Shown one piece after another: positions 24,241 to 36,939 of a stretch of 64,000 nt of DNA. The translations under genes and the position numbers were made by a program. Source of the stretch: Lepidodermella squamata (Eukaryota; Gastrotricha); contig JBLDXI010000028.1 of assembly GCA_047495785.1 (NCBI GenBank), positions 1,302,001 to 1,366,000 of the forward strand, in the 5' to 3' direction. Numbering within the stretch: the first letter of the stretch is position 1; the number at the start of each line of letters is the position of its first letter. The notes below the pieces were generated by a model. The model had not been told where the DNA came from. It searched no databases and saw only the letters and a list, made by a program, of their open reading frames with translations.

Positions 24241-26199
24241 AAGTGCGAGTAATCACAAGTCACTGCCTTGCATCGGCTATACAAGTGAACACAAGCAACA
24301 TGCAACTCATATGCATGTACACGCTGTTGGTGGGCTACTGGGCCTACTGCATCCGCTCGACCTGATGGTACCACTGGCGTACCACTGGTACTCTACCCTA
24401 CCCTACCCTACCCACCCATATTCAGATTTCGCTATCAAATTTAGAAGTCAAAGTCACCAGTTCACACTTCTTTACTCAGAAAAGCGGCTAAGACAACGCG
24501 AAAGAGGTTGCAGAGAGGAGATTAGAATCAGAAACCATAAGACAATAGGATAAAATCGACACAATTTGAAAGGCACAATAGAGGATATTGATCGCAACCA
24601 TGAGCGACTTGTTCACCAATTTCCAGGTGGCCAAGTACACCACCGAAATAACTCGAGTCACTCTGACTTTGAAGAATTCACCGCACCGCGCGCGAAATCC
24701 AAACACCATACCACAGAACCTGATAAAATATTAAATGGCTCAAGATTTGAGTAAAATCCATCAAGTTTACATGTACTTACTTAACATAGCGAACACTTAA
24801 AACATTCATCCTCAGCATCTTTGTTGCCTTCGCCTCAACTTCAACTTAGGTCAACTTCATCATCGTTGTCTTCTTCTCCGTCTTCTTGTCATCGCGTAAC
24901 ACATCTTGAAAAGGGTTTTCATGCCCGATCAAATTTTGGCGCAGCCGGGCAATCTCGTATTGCCAGTCACAAACGCGAAATAGCTCGTTCCGCGGGCAGC
25001 CGGGGCTCGGAAAATAATTCGAAAATTAAAACAGTTATAATCTATACACCAAACGCGCAAGGAAATACTAAAACAACAGGGTAAGGCGTAATGCTTACCA
25101 AGCTCTAAGATGATAAGCGTCGGATGACAGCTAAGGGTTCGAACCCTCCGCCCCACGCGAATCGACAGCCCAGCCAATTACCTCTTCTTCCAGCCTATCG
25201 ATAGCAAATCAATAGTTATGCAGAAATAAGTATCAAGTCTCCACTTACCTGAGACAGCGTGATAGGTTTGAGGCCATTTGAATAATTGCATGCCTAATGC
25301 TTGACACAGACCTAGCTGCAATACACTTTCATAATTTTCAAGAGCAGCAAATTAAAAATTAACTTCAGAACTTGTTGCGCTTAGCCAGGCGCGTCATTTT
25401 AATGGTCGTTCAATATCAAGCATGGCATGATATTGAAAGTGATAAGAATAATCGAAAACTTAGGCCTTCAGCTTTTTAGCTAGCGAACGTTATTTTATGA
25501 ATGACGACGAGCGTAATAAGTAAAAACGAGCGACATGGCTAGCCATAGTGTGGCCAGTCTGCGCGCGTGCCTTATTTTTATTACCCCTAATAATGCGAAC
25601 CGCCGACCCAAAAATGCGAGCAGGTCGCGGCACATTTCAAATCTCAGTAGACGTGGTAGCAAAAGCAAGGCTCGCCTAGGCTAAGCAGCAAAGTTAAAAT
25701 AATTAAATATAGGATGATTAACAAAATACTCGTGACTTCATCATCTGAGAAAGGAATTGGTTTAGAATTGTCTATGATTGATAATGCAATATAATAAAGA
25801 CGCATTAACCGTTTAGAAGAACGCTTGCGTTGTGAGGACAGTTAAACAATTAGTTTTTCCGAAAATGAAAAAGATGAGATGAGATGGTTCCCTAGCGCTA
25901 TAGTTTGGGTCAAATTTAAAACTAATTCAGAGCATGGTGTTGCAGAAGTAGGAGGTTGAACCGTGAGAGGTTGAAATAGCGCTTATTGGGTGGAAAGAAC
26001 AAACAATGCTGCTTTATGAAGATATAATGCGTAGAAGAAACAATAACAGCAAAGTTGGAAACGCAAAATTACAGCTAACGTTTTATTAAGGTGGATTTCT
26101 TAATTTTACAATAATTGATCACTCAAGTGATTTCCATCGATCTCGGATCAAGGCATACAGATTCCGATTCTGGGTATTTTACACCCTCGCTATGCATTG

Positions 26200-26440
26200 C
26201 CATTCATTTGCTTCACATGCGCTATGCATCTTCTATGCACGTCGATGTGTTGTCGATGTGTCGCAGCAACGTTGCACATGCAACCGCTGTGCACTCACTA
26301 CGCATGTAAACGCGTTGGTTTTCTAGCGTGTACATGCACGCACTATACATTCACATGCATAGCCGATGTATAGCGCCACCGACATGCACGTCAGTGCATA
26401 GTCGATGCATGTACACGCGAAGACTTTTTTCGCTAGGGAA
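26200..26440. repeat. Cluster of degenerate GATG/GCATAG words (copy 2), hairpin-like
   Basis: It shares words with 24090-24240 (GCATAGCCGATGTATAG). It also has facing ends, CTAGCGTGTACATGCA near 26319 and TGCATGTACACGCGA ... CGCTAG near 26404-26436, so it may be a decayed MITE able to fold. Confidence 0.4.
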
Positions 26441-28620
26441 ATTTGATGCTCGGCCCCGTGGAACCGTTGAAAAATGTCTAATAAGTTGTTCAACTTGGAA
26501 ATTTATTTGCCAAAATGGCAGGTGAAATTTTGACGTTTCCTTTTGGCTTTTGGCTCGGACCAGTCGAAAGGGCAACGCTGGTTTCTGCCAGAGAGACGAG
26601 CGGTAATCTTTGAAATCATGGTTTTGTCCGCTCAATGTTCATTGATAGAAAAATACGTCAACCACCATAGTCACAATGATTGTACACCAACCGGTGGGAA
26701 TTCCGGGACATAAAAGAGTTCAATGTGGTATTATAGAGATTGGAGATACATTGATTTATATCTTTTCTGTTGAAGGATACCTATCATGTTTAACGCTGAT
26801 CAGGGCTGAAACTTCATTCAGCTCATTGATGTAACCTGATCGAGGCGTCGCTGTTTGACCTGAGAGATGCGGAAACAACTATATTGCTAGGAAATAAAAT
26901 TCACGACGGTAATTATCTTGAGTGAGACTGTTTTTTCACTAGGACCGGAGTCGTGCGCTGTATACATTCTTATTACCCATATTATTATACCGGATATCGG
27001 ATTTCGCCACGAGATAGCAAACTTTTGAAGCTAGGCTGCGCATTCATGCATTTCCTAAGTAATTTAAGAACGTCCGGCTTGATCTTCAAGAACGTATCGG
27101 TTTCGTTCACGATGCAAGGATTTTTACTACATTCAGCCCCCGTGTCTGCTCAACATCACGACTCAACTCTGGTATAGATCTTTAGCATTTTGAATTTCGC
27201 GACGACATTAGTCAGTAAGAACACTTTCAAATTTCAACATAGATGCTAAAAAGAACAAAGAATACATTTCTAAAAGGCAAAGTCCCGTTCAATTATGTTT
27301 TCCTTCGACTTATTGAAAAGATTAACATTTCCAAAAATTAGTCTTTGCCATTTTGAAATTTGCATTGTTAATCCAAAGTTGGCGCGAAATTATGATTTAT
27401 TAACACGCAGAACCATTAAAATCGCCCGATTAACTCTCCCCGATGAAGCAAAAAATTGATTAGCACTTCTATAATTCACGCGATGATATCAAATGTTCGT
27501 GGGAACATGTTTATTGGCATTGCACCAGCGTTAAATGCGTGATTTAAAATATCAGAGCTGTTTAAATAAACACCAAAAACTTGACATTGCATTTGCATTT
27601 TCGATAAATTATCCCGCCATTCGGAGAAAACGTCGCTCCATTTAGATCGTCATTCCATTCTATTCTTAAACCGATCTTTGCTCCCTGCAAATTTTTTTCT
27701 TGCTTTGGTTGTTAGTTTATCAAATGCTTTAAATTCACACAACCGAACGTGACGAACGTGATCAATTTTTAAGGACATTCCACATAAACCCCACCTTGAT
27801 ATCCTCCGCCCAATTATCGTAGTGGCTCTAATTTCATGTTTTGCCGCGCCTTGATTTTAAAGCTCTCTCGATAAAAAAACATTCACCTGAGTCCATTGTC
27901 AGTAATCAGGAATAAGTAACCGATTTTTCTGCGATAGCCGTAGCGGCTTTTTCAGGTTGATCACGCAAATGCGAAACTGATTGATTTCTTTATTCCTTGT
28001 CACGAGCTGAGTCAGTCGACAAATCTTTACTGCCTCCTGGCGTTTTTCTATTGCATCTTATGCCACGTCAAATTTCAAGTGGGCAGTATAAGCTTTAGTA
28101 TTTTTCTTTTTTTCTTAATTCCTGGATTTGGAAACGACATCGATTTTGTTTCGAATCCTAAATCTTATCAGATTTCATGGCATCAGTATTTTCTAGAACA
28201 ACCTAGCAATAAAATTTAAGAGTAATTCGTTGTAAGACATATTCAATATTAGTTTCACTTGAAGGCCATCGGCTTCGACGACTGCGTAGGATAAGTGCAT
28301 ACAGTGCAAGATCACGCCTTTCCCGTGTCATGTGTCATCTGTTTTCAGCGCAATTATCGCCTGTAAATTTTGCTATTCTGAGATTGCATCAGCGTCATAT
28401 GTCCGTCCAATGGTTACATTTTGCTATTAACAAGATATTTCTATTTTTTTAAGCAGTCCCACTCGTTAATAAATTTATACCTGGAAATTCACCGCATATT
28501 GATTATTCTAGTTCTAGAGAATTCTTAAAAAAATGTCGCTGAACTTAACCAAAAACTTGGTAAAAGTAAACTTACGCCATTAAATTTTATTAAAATAAAT
28601 ATTCACAGGGTTCAGCTGGC

Positions 28621-31367
28621 ATGAGTTCAGCACCTTTGATTTTTCAAAATCAGAGCGATTTTCAGCAATACGTCGATAAATCTTGCTCGGACGCAGTGAA
28701 CAGAATAGTTTCTATTTGGCTCGTACAATTACTAACAAATTTGACAAATTATGACCCTACGGCAAATATCACAGCAGCAAATGCGACCAATTTGAGCACG
28801 AATTCCTCTGGAACGAATGTCACAAATACTACTCAATCGGCGAATGTTGATCAGGTCACAGCAATGCTTGATTCGCTATCATCAATAGGCCCACTACTTC
28901 TTCAAAAGGCAATTCTAAAAATGCTAGCAGAAGATATGGGCGTTCAAACAGCAATAGAAGGAAATTTGATAAATAGCGCGAGTTTCAGCACGGCAGTTTA
29001 TGCGAACATGGTGACGCCCATTAAGGACAACAGCAACGTATTTTACCTTTTGGCCATGGGCATTTTCATTTATTTTATGCAAACCGGTTTCGCCCTCATG
29101 GAAGTTGGCATGGTTCGAACAAAGAACACATCGAACAGCTTGTGGAAAAACGTTTCATACAGCTGTGAGTTGATGAAAATAATCATTCATCTTTCATCTG
29201 AATTTTTTACAGTTGCATCCGCCCTTGGTTATTGGCTCACAGGAATGGCGTTTTCGTTCGGCGATAGTCGCGGTCATTTTGCGGGCTCAACTTTCTGGGC
29301 GTTCAAGGATATGCCAACAACTGGGGCGGGCACAAATTTGATGCTATTCTTCTTTGAATACGTGTTTTGCACGACAGCCGGAGCAGTAATGACAGGTATT
29401 TCTCAGAGAAAAAATTCAAGACGTAGGTATATCAAGACTCCTTCAACTAAGGTGCAATCGCCGAACGAGCTCAGTTGATATGCTACATAATTTACACACT
29501 CATCGCTTCAGCTGTCACCTATCCAGTCGTAGTCCATTGGTGCTGGCATGCGGAAGGCTGGCTGGTCCAAGGATTCAAGTACAACATGACAGGATCGGAT
29601 GATTTAGTGACCATTGGATACGAAGATTTTGCGGGATCCGGTGTTGTCCACGTGTGTGGCGGTGTAGCGGCTCTCGTAGCTATCATCTTCGTCGGCCCAA
29701 GGATTGGTCGATTTGGGCCGAACGGTGAAGTCAATGAAATCAGCGGACATTCTGTCACGGTATGAAATAAACCACTCCACATCTGAACTACTGCTATCTC
29801 TTAGCTAATACTCAGCTTGTTGGTGCTGGAGCTATGACCCTCTTCACAGGTTTTCTTGCCTTCAACGCCGGGTCGAAGCTGTCGATTAGCAATGATGGCG
29901 ACACGATCGCGATCAATCGAGCAGCTGTAAACACGATAATATGCGGAACCGGTGGCTTTCTCGTTGTTGGCATTTTGCACCGAATACTCAGCAAAAGATG
30001 GCTAGTTATTCCTATGCTGTGTGGCGGGTTGGCTGGCAACGTTGCGGCCTGCTGCAATTGTCACACCGTTGAAGCTTGGGCTGCATTCTCTATTGGGTAA
30101 TTTTGGGATTTTTGGAATCTGCATAAAAGTTATAAGCTGATTGAAGACTTAAAGAGCTCTGCCCTTCATTTAGAGCTTCGAAAATGTAAAATCAAGAAAA
30201 AGAGACTTACAGTTATGGCCATTTTCAACTATGCATTAAGGCGTCTTATCTATCGACTTTATATTTAACAGAATTTTGGCGGGCCTCATGTTCATGTTTG
30301 CTTCATGGGCACTGCGAAAACTAAGAATCGACGACGCTGCAGACGCTGTTGGAGGTTAAAACGGGCTGAAAGTACTTTTAATTCTTTAATTCTTCTTGAG
30401 TTTTTGCAGTTCATTGGGGAGGCGGTTTTGTCGGAGTATTGGGACTCGCTTTCTTTAAAATCGATGTCGGTGTTCTGTATGCCTGGGACTACCGATCTGG
30501 ACTGGTGAGCCGGCTAAAATACGACCACATTTGGTGTTAATTATTAATTTATGTTCATCAGATTCTTGGCTGGCAACTCCTAGGCTTCACCGTGATATCG
30601 CTATGGAGCGCATCTCACACAGTAAGTGGGTCAAATTTCTTGCTGTCGTGTGTAATTATCTCCTATTATCCTAGTACGTGATCTTCTATATCCTGAAAAT
30701 GTTCAATATGGTACGAGTTGATCCAGAGACGGAGCTACTAGGGCTAGACTACGCCCACGGCCACGAATTGCCTTACCCATCGGAAGCTTACAAGAAGCCA
30801 AATGTGCATGAACCGGAACCTGCTTGCGGTGAGATGGGTGCCTACAATTTGACAGAGGAAGAAAAACTTGAGCTCGCCTATGATCAGCTATTTGAGGAAG
30901 AAATGTCAAAGTATACCGTTGAATATATCAACAAACCAGGCTGGTCACACCCAGTTTTTGGCGGCGTTCTCTACGACTTGAGTTGGATTTCAGTTGTGCG
31001 GTCGCGGAGGAAGGAAATGGAAAAGCGGATGAAAGCTGCACTTATCAAAGCCAACGGCAGCGCTTCTCACACGAATGGTCACGCACTTCCGGTTATGACG
31101 CAACGCAGCGATCTTCACATGGTGGAAAACGGCAATGTTAAGCCTAACTCTGTGCCTATGGCTACATTAGCCCCTGCTGTGAATTCGACCCGATCGGAGC
31201 AAGCCGTCAACACTTCTGAACCCCCAACCCTAATCGATGCGAGTACAAATGTGGCTATGCGGTTCCGCGGTGATTTCAAGTCCTTCCAAGCCAATATGCA
31301 GCCGTCCTATGAAAATGGTGAAGCCGGCCATGGCCTTTCGCATGTCAACCCGAGTTTTGAATACTAA
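28621..31367 (+). CDS. AMT-type ammonium transporter (AMT-A)
   Basis: Eight exons: 28621-29164, 29213-29395, 29452-29759, 29816-30096, 30272-30354, 30410-30504, 30562-30621 and 30675-31367. The sum is 2247 nt, giving 748 aa, long for an AMT. AMT proteins are trimeric membrane channels or transporters for ammonium. Family marks in order are FALMEVGMVRTKNTSNSLWK, GAIAERAQ, DFAGSGVVHV (pore Asp and first His), FNAGSKLS, DDAADAVGVHWGGG (second pore His) and GLDYAHGHE. An unusual N-terminal extension of about 130 residues contains a run of N-glycosylation sequons (NIT, NAT, NLS, NSS, NVT, NTT). A cytosolic tail of about 200 residues follows the last helix. Intron 2 ends in CAACTAAG, a weak acceptor chosen because it restores MTGAIAER. 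It is first in the array and 1.06 kb upstream of AMT-B. Confidence 0.92.
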
Positions 31368-32428
31368 ATATCGATGGACTACATTTTATACTTTTATGCA
31401 TGAAAAACTCACAGCTTGCTCGCGTCTTGCAGGGGCTGATCCAATTTTTATACATCAGTTTTGAACTCAAATGTTATATTGTGGCCAAACATGTCGTTCT
31501 CTATGTAATTTGTAACATTTCGTTGTGCTGATTTCTCATTGTTCACCTGCAAAAGCGACAAGCGGCAATTTTTCAGTTTAAAACTAACTTGAATTTTATT
31601 TCTACCTGTGTTAAAACAAGGATCGTTTAATAAAAAAAAGCCTGTCCGAAACCCGTGGCATCCTCTTTTATCTAATTTTGCGTGGTTCCATCTTGAAAAC
31701 CTTTTAAATTCAAGATCCGTGAATTCGCTCGCGATTTCATTCAGCAAAGAGGTGACTTGCACGCTGATCATGGCTATAATGACTTCAAGATGATAAAATT
31801 GTCGAGCCTTGAGCGTATCCATTAAATAATGGACATCATTATCACAGACATTCTCAAGATTGATGCATTCAACTCGTAAATGTACTAATTTCTTTCCAGG
31901 TCAATGAGGGCTTTCATCGATTTGAACGGTAGCCAAAGCTGTCAAGAAGCTGCATAACATTCAAAGTCTCACTTTTCACCCCGGTGAAAGTGGGCAAGGG
32001 TAGAAAAATTCCCATCATCGATGACCCGGCGTAAGAGCTAAATAGTCAAGTTTTGTGTTTTTATTTCGTCCGATGTTCTAATTACTATATTACGTGCGAA
32101 GTGACTAACTTTCGATAGTTTCGAAGTTTTTGTTCCGGAAACAGTCTGGCATTACACATTACAGCCCACCTGGTAGCAGTATCTATTATTGATGAATTCC
32201 ATTAAAAACCTCTGTTCGAAAATAGCGTTTTTTTATCCACACGAGACAACTTTTCGTACACTCGAGAGACAATTGCGTCATAAAAATTCGCTTCGCACAT
32301 TTTACTGCCTCTTTCTATTAGCTGATACCCTCTTCCTCTTCCTCCCGATTTTAGTGAAGGAACACCATGATTGTTCGCGATTAAATATCGGCAGGTGATT
32401 TTTCATTGTAGGCCTTACTTCTTTACGG
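31368..32428. other. AMT-A to AMT-B intergenic region
   Basis: 1.06 kb of AT-rich sequence without a supported gene. It should hold the AMT-A 3' UTR and the promoter of AMT-B. Confidence 0.5.
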
Positions 32429-34588
32429 ATGGAAATCGATTATAACCAAACCGATTTTCGCCTAAGTATTGATTCCGCATGTTACTTGAAGGCTCAAAGA
32501 ATCATCGCAACTATCATTGATAAAGTTCGTTTTTCACTCAAACAGTTTCGTAAAACCTAAATTGTGATGTTTTTAGCTAAATTTGACAGATCGCGAAGTT
32601 CAGGAACCATCACACCTAGCGGCAAGCCTTAAATCGACATGCTATTCGGCTCTTAACAACATCAACGCTGAAGCAGGAAAAGATATAGCAATTTACGGAG
32701 CTGGGTCAAACGCTTTTTTCCTCCTGTTCATGGCCATGAATATTTTCAGTATGGATTTCGGTTTTGCTATGCTCGAATGTGGCCTTATCCGGGAGAAAAG
32801 CTCCGGCAACAGTATGCTGAAAAATTGTCTATATACATGTAGGTTACATCGCGTTTTTAATATTGCAATCTTTACATTCCCTGATCAAGTTACATCCTCG
32901 ATACCTTATTGGCTTTTGGGTTATTCATTGACCTATGGCAAGTCGATTGGAGGATTAATCGGTGATTTGACTTATGTAGCGATGATCGATGAGTCTAACG
33001 GTGTTTTCTGGTTTTTCGAGGTTAAGTCAGCATTCTTTATTGTTAAGATCTTAGTCGAACTTGGATGTTTAGCTTTCATTTTGTCTAACCACATCGGCTA
33101 TCGTTTCCGGTGCAATGGCGGAAAAAGGCCAACTTTCAGCCTACATGATGTTCAACGTAGTTACTTCGGCCATCATCTTTCCAATTATAGCTCATTGGGC
33201 TTGGAATGACGAAGGTTTTACATTGCTGGAATCTAGTCAGCAATATCGTATATTTTGTTAATTTAATAGGATGGCTCAAACTGGGATCAGTATACCAATT
33301 GGACACTTCAAGCGGAACTGACGAAGTGCGCATCGGATATTTCGTAAGATTCCAGTTTGCAAACCATCTTAGGTAACAATTTGATTATAGGATTTTGCGG
33401 GAAGTGGTGTTTGCCACGTAACTGGTGGAATAGCAGGGCTAGGTAACATTTATATGCTTCATCATTACATTTAAACTTAACGAATTGACGCTCCTCGATT
33501 CAGTGTTTATAGCTTTTAATGGGCCTCGAATTGAGCGAATAGGTCCGGATGGAAAATTTCGTTTCTCTGAAATCCCTGGACACAATTTAGCGGTAATTGA
33601 CCTTTCCTTTATCAATATTCTAAAAACAGCTCCTATTTTATTAGTATTTTGTTTACGGAGCAACTTGTTTGTTCTCGAATTTCATCGCCTTCAACGCCGG
33701 TTCACAGCTTTCAATGAACTTGGCAAAGGATCAAATGCCAATCATTAGGGCTACGTCAACCACGGTAACTGCAGGATTTAGCGGCGGCATCACAACAGCG
33801 ATTTACCTAAGACTTTTCCATCGACAATGGTCCCTTGTGGCGCCCTTATGCGCAGCTCTTGCTGGCACGGTCGCCATATGCTGCAGCTGCAGTGTCGTTC
33901 AAAATTGGGGAGCAGTTTGCATTGGGTAAGAAAAGCTGCCGGATCTCTGAGACTGACTAATGTGAATATCTTAGAGTCATTGGGGCAATTGTTAGTCAAT
34001 TGGTTTCTTACCTCATGAAAGTCGCAAAGCTCGATGATCCTGTCGACGCGGTTTCCGTTCATTTCGGTGGCGGATTGGCTGGCCTACTAAGCTACCCGTT
34101 CTTCAAAATCGATGAAGGGATCCTCTACAACTGGGACCGACGGGGTCTCTTGGTGAGTGATGTCCTCTTGGCGGTATTTTCCTTTAGATTTCCTCTTCAG
34201 ATGCTTGGTTGGCAATTCGTTGGCCTTCTTTCTATTATGGCTTACACTGCAGCTGTGACGATCATCTTATGCCTGATCCTCAGGGCTTTCAACATGTTGT
34301 CTGTTGACAGAGAGGCGGAAGAGCTCGGTTTGTGAAACATGATTCCTGACTTCATAACTTCAACGTATTTCCTTTACAGGTTTGACGATAGCGCATGGGC
34401 ACGAGGGCTCAGAGGAAATAGCGTCTGAGCTAATAAAAACCATTAATCTTTTCGGCGAAACTGATAAGGAAATCAGTAGCAAAAAGCCACCCTCATGTGT
34501 GCTACTTGATCTCAGTCGTTTCTCAATTGTCACAGATCTAAGGCTGCGCAAGAGGAAACAGACGCCTTCGGAATCAAGTCAATTGTGA
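32429..34588 (+). CDS. AMT-type ammonium transporter (AMT-B)
   Basis: Exon 1 is 32429-32524 (MEIDYNQTDF...ATIIDK). It joins LNLTDRE at 32577, and the same LNLT boundary recurs in AMT-C and AMT-D, which supports the start. Later exons give [90 protein letters not shown] and LTIAHGHEG. The conserved pore Asp and both pore His are therefore intact. About eleven exons are inferred, with introns of 50-60 bp. The tail after the last helix is short (about 70 residues). This is the first of four closely similar genes (B-E) packed head to tail; AMT-C starts 162 bp downstream. The IVSG..AEKG and ..CGL.R.K signatures separate B-D from AMT-A, F and G. Confidence 0.9.
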
Positions 34589-34750
34589 GAAGTTTTCACA
34601 AAATTGAAAAATGTATTGCCAATTAAAATAAGTGAGTGGATCAACATCTACGCAGCTGTATTTTTTAATCTGATACAGCCTCGAGCTATGCTAGCTAATT
34701 ATGATGTAGAAAATGCCTGAGCAGTAAGAGTGTCAATGCATGGATGAAAA

Positions 34751-36745
34751 ATGCTTTCCGACTCTGAAAAATTCCTCATCGAAGCAGGATGCAATGCCAA
34801 AGCGAAAAAGGTGTTGGCAGATCTTTTTCTGAAAGTGATTTTTGTCCATTCCATCTTGAATAAATGTTACTTAGTAGCCAATTTTTTCCAGTTGAACTTG
34901 ACAGAGGAGTCTGTTACGGAGTTAGTTACCGCAGAATTACGGAGAGCTGTTGAGCAAACGAAAGCCAACGATGAAAAGCTGCTTACGACTACGCAGAATG
35001 TGTTTTTCCTCCTCCTGACAGGAATCTTCATTTTTAGCATGGATTCAGGATTCGCGCTACTCGAATGCGGTCTCGTCCGTCAGAAAAATTGTGCCAACAG
35101 CATAGCGAAGAATTGCATCTACTCGTGTTGGTACACTTGACCTAGGTTCGGTAATCACAGCTAATTTGTGCCTCCATAGTTTCAACAGCCATTCCTTACT
35201 GGTTGGTTGGGCATTCTATAACATACGGCAAATCTATCAATGGGATTTTCGGGGATCTGAGTGATCAAATTGGCGGTTCTAATGGTGTTTTCTGGTTCTT
35301 TGAGGTTGTTACTGAACTCCTTGAGGCTTTTACTTAAACTGCTGTCTACCTTAGTATTCTTTTTGTCTGACAACCTCTGCGATTGTTTCTGGGGCCATTG
35401 CCGAAAAGGGTCAGTTGGTTGGCTACCTGTGTTACACCTGGGTAACTTCTGCATTGATCTTCCCAGTCGTTGCTCATTGGACATGGAACGAAGAGGGATG
35501 GCTGCGAATGGGGGCTATTTATCACCTCGCTGATGGGCCACAACGGATAGGGTTTATAGTGAGCATTTTCTCCCTGGAGGAAGCTCTTGTATCTGATTCT
35601 TTAAAAAGGATTTCGCTGGCTCAGGGGTATGCCACGTTGTTGGTGCAGCTTCTTCATTAGGTAGGTTACGATCCATTAGTTGTACGGTTTGCCAAGTTTT
35701 TTTTTTTACTTTTTTTTACTAGTCTTTGTGATTTTCAATGGTCCGAGGATTGATCGAATAGGACTAAGAGGAGAATTTCAAGATATCAATGGCCACAATC
35801 TCCAGGTAAATTTGCTTTCATTTTCGCTTTAAAGTATGATCTGGTGTTCAGTTTTTAACCATTGGATGCATGCTGCTTTTCTCGAGCTTCATCGCCTTCA
35901 ACGCCGGATCAGAAATGTCCATAGCCAGAGCTAAGAATCAGATGTCTGTAATCCGAGCTGCCTCGACAACCGTCGCCGCTACTTTAGGAGGCGGTCTAAT
36001 CGCCATGGCCTACCACCGAATCTTCAAAAAACGATGGTCTCTGATCCCGGTCCTATGCTGCTCGTTAGCCGGAACTGTAGCCATCTGCTGCAGTTGCAAT
36101 GTCGTGCAAAACTGGGCTGCGTTTATCATAGGGTTCGAAAGATCTTAAAACCACCCAAAAAACAATTGTCAATTTCGAATTTTTCAGGGTCATTGCTGGG
36201 CTGGCTTGCATGTCAACATCTCAAGCCATGAAAAGGATTCGATTGGATGATCCAGTCGATGCTGTCTCCGTCCACTTTGGCGGCGGAGTGATCGGCCTGG
36301 TGTGCTATGCCTTTTTCAAAATCGACGAAGGGATTCTCTACCATTGGGACCGAAAATCATTTCTTGTTCGATATTTGTTCTCCCTTCAAAGTACGGGATT
36401 AATAGTTCATTTTTAGATGCTAGGCTGGCAAATGGCTGGACTTGTATCAATCGTTTTTTACACTGGATTCGTGACGTTTCTGCTATGCCTAATCCTGAAA
36501 TATTTCAACCTTCTAACGGTCGACGAAAATTCTGAAAAAATCGGTATTAATTGAGGCAATTTTCTATTTAATAGCCCTAATAATGTCATTTTTCAGGGCT
36601 AAGCGCATCCTATGGACATGAGACGGAGAACAATTTTGAAATGCTCTCAACGCCACATATCAATTATCACGAGTTGCCTGTCGCCGCAAGAATCCGTCTA
36701 AGAAAAAACGCCGTCAGACCTAATAATGCTGCTTCAACGTCTTGA
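34751..36745 (+). CDS. AMT-type ammonium transporter (AMT-C)
   Basis: Exon 1 is 34751-34834 (MLSDSEKFL...ADLFLK) and joins LNLTEES at 34892, the same boundary as AMT-B and AMT-D. Further exons give [98 protein letters not shown] and LSASYGHET. The pore Asp and both pore His are present. The last exon reads through to TGA at 36743-36745, and AATAAA follows four bases later (about 36750). The first-exon donor (GTGATT) and the donor after YS (GTTGGT) are weak but are dictated by frame and paralogue alignment. AMT-D starts 194 bp downstream. It probably moves ammonium across a cell membrane; polarity and substrate details cannot be read from sequence. Confidence 0.9.
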
Positions 36746-36939
36746 GGCGAATAAAAACTGACATTTTTGCAGAGCGTGTCACGCATTTTCAAGCCTTACG
36801 GGATCAATTTTAGTCAATAAATTCGAAAAAATTTACCTATATGCCTGAGGGCCTACTCAGCGTGGTTTCCGCTTTTCAAAAGTAAGACGCGCATCACTTG
36901 ACAATAATCATCGCGCTCCCTCACTTTATACATCATAAA

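Larger units (their letters stand above)
23277..28620. other. 5.3-kb intergenic region, no supported gene
   Basis: No ORF here resembles a known protein, and none joins to a plausible multi-exon model. It includes the divergent upstream regions of SARDH (-) and AMT-A (+). A short TACCC tandem run lies near 24394-24414, and an isolated B-box-like GGTTCGAACCC lies near 25135. Two clusters of degenerate GCATAGCCGATG-like words are listed separately. Confidence 0.5.

Noticed and set aside
24394-24414. TACCC tandem run as a telomeric sequence
   Set aside because: Only about four units, and the unit CTACC does not match the TTAGGG-type repeat found elsewhere in the window; a simple repeat is the plain explanation.
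25084-25160. tRNA-like segment with the B-box word GGTTCGAACCC
   Set aside because: The T-arm looks good, but no matching 5' acceptor strand (TGGGGCG-like), A-box or cloverleaf could be built upstream. At most it is a tRNA-derived SINE fragment.
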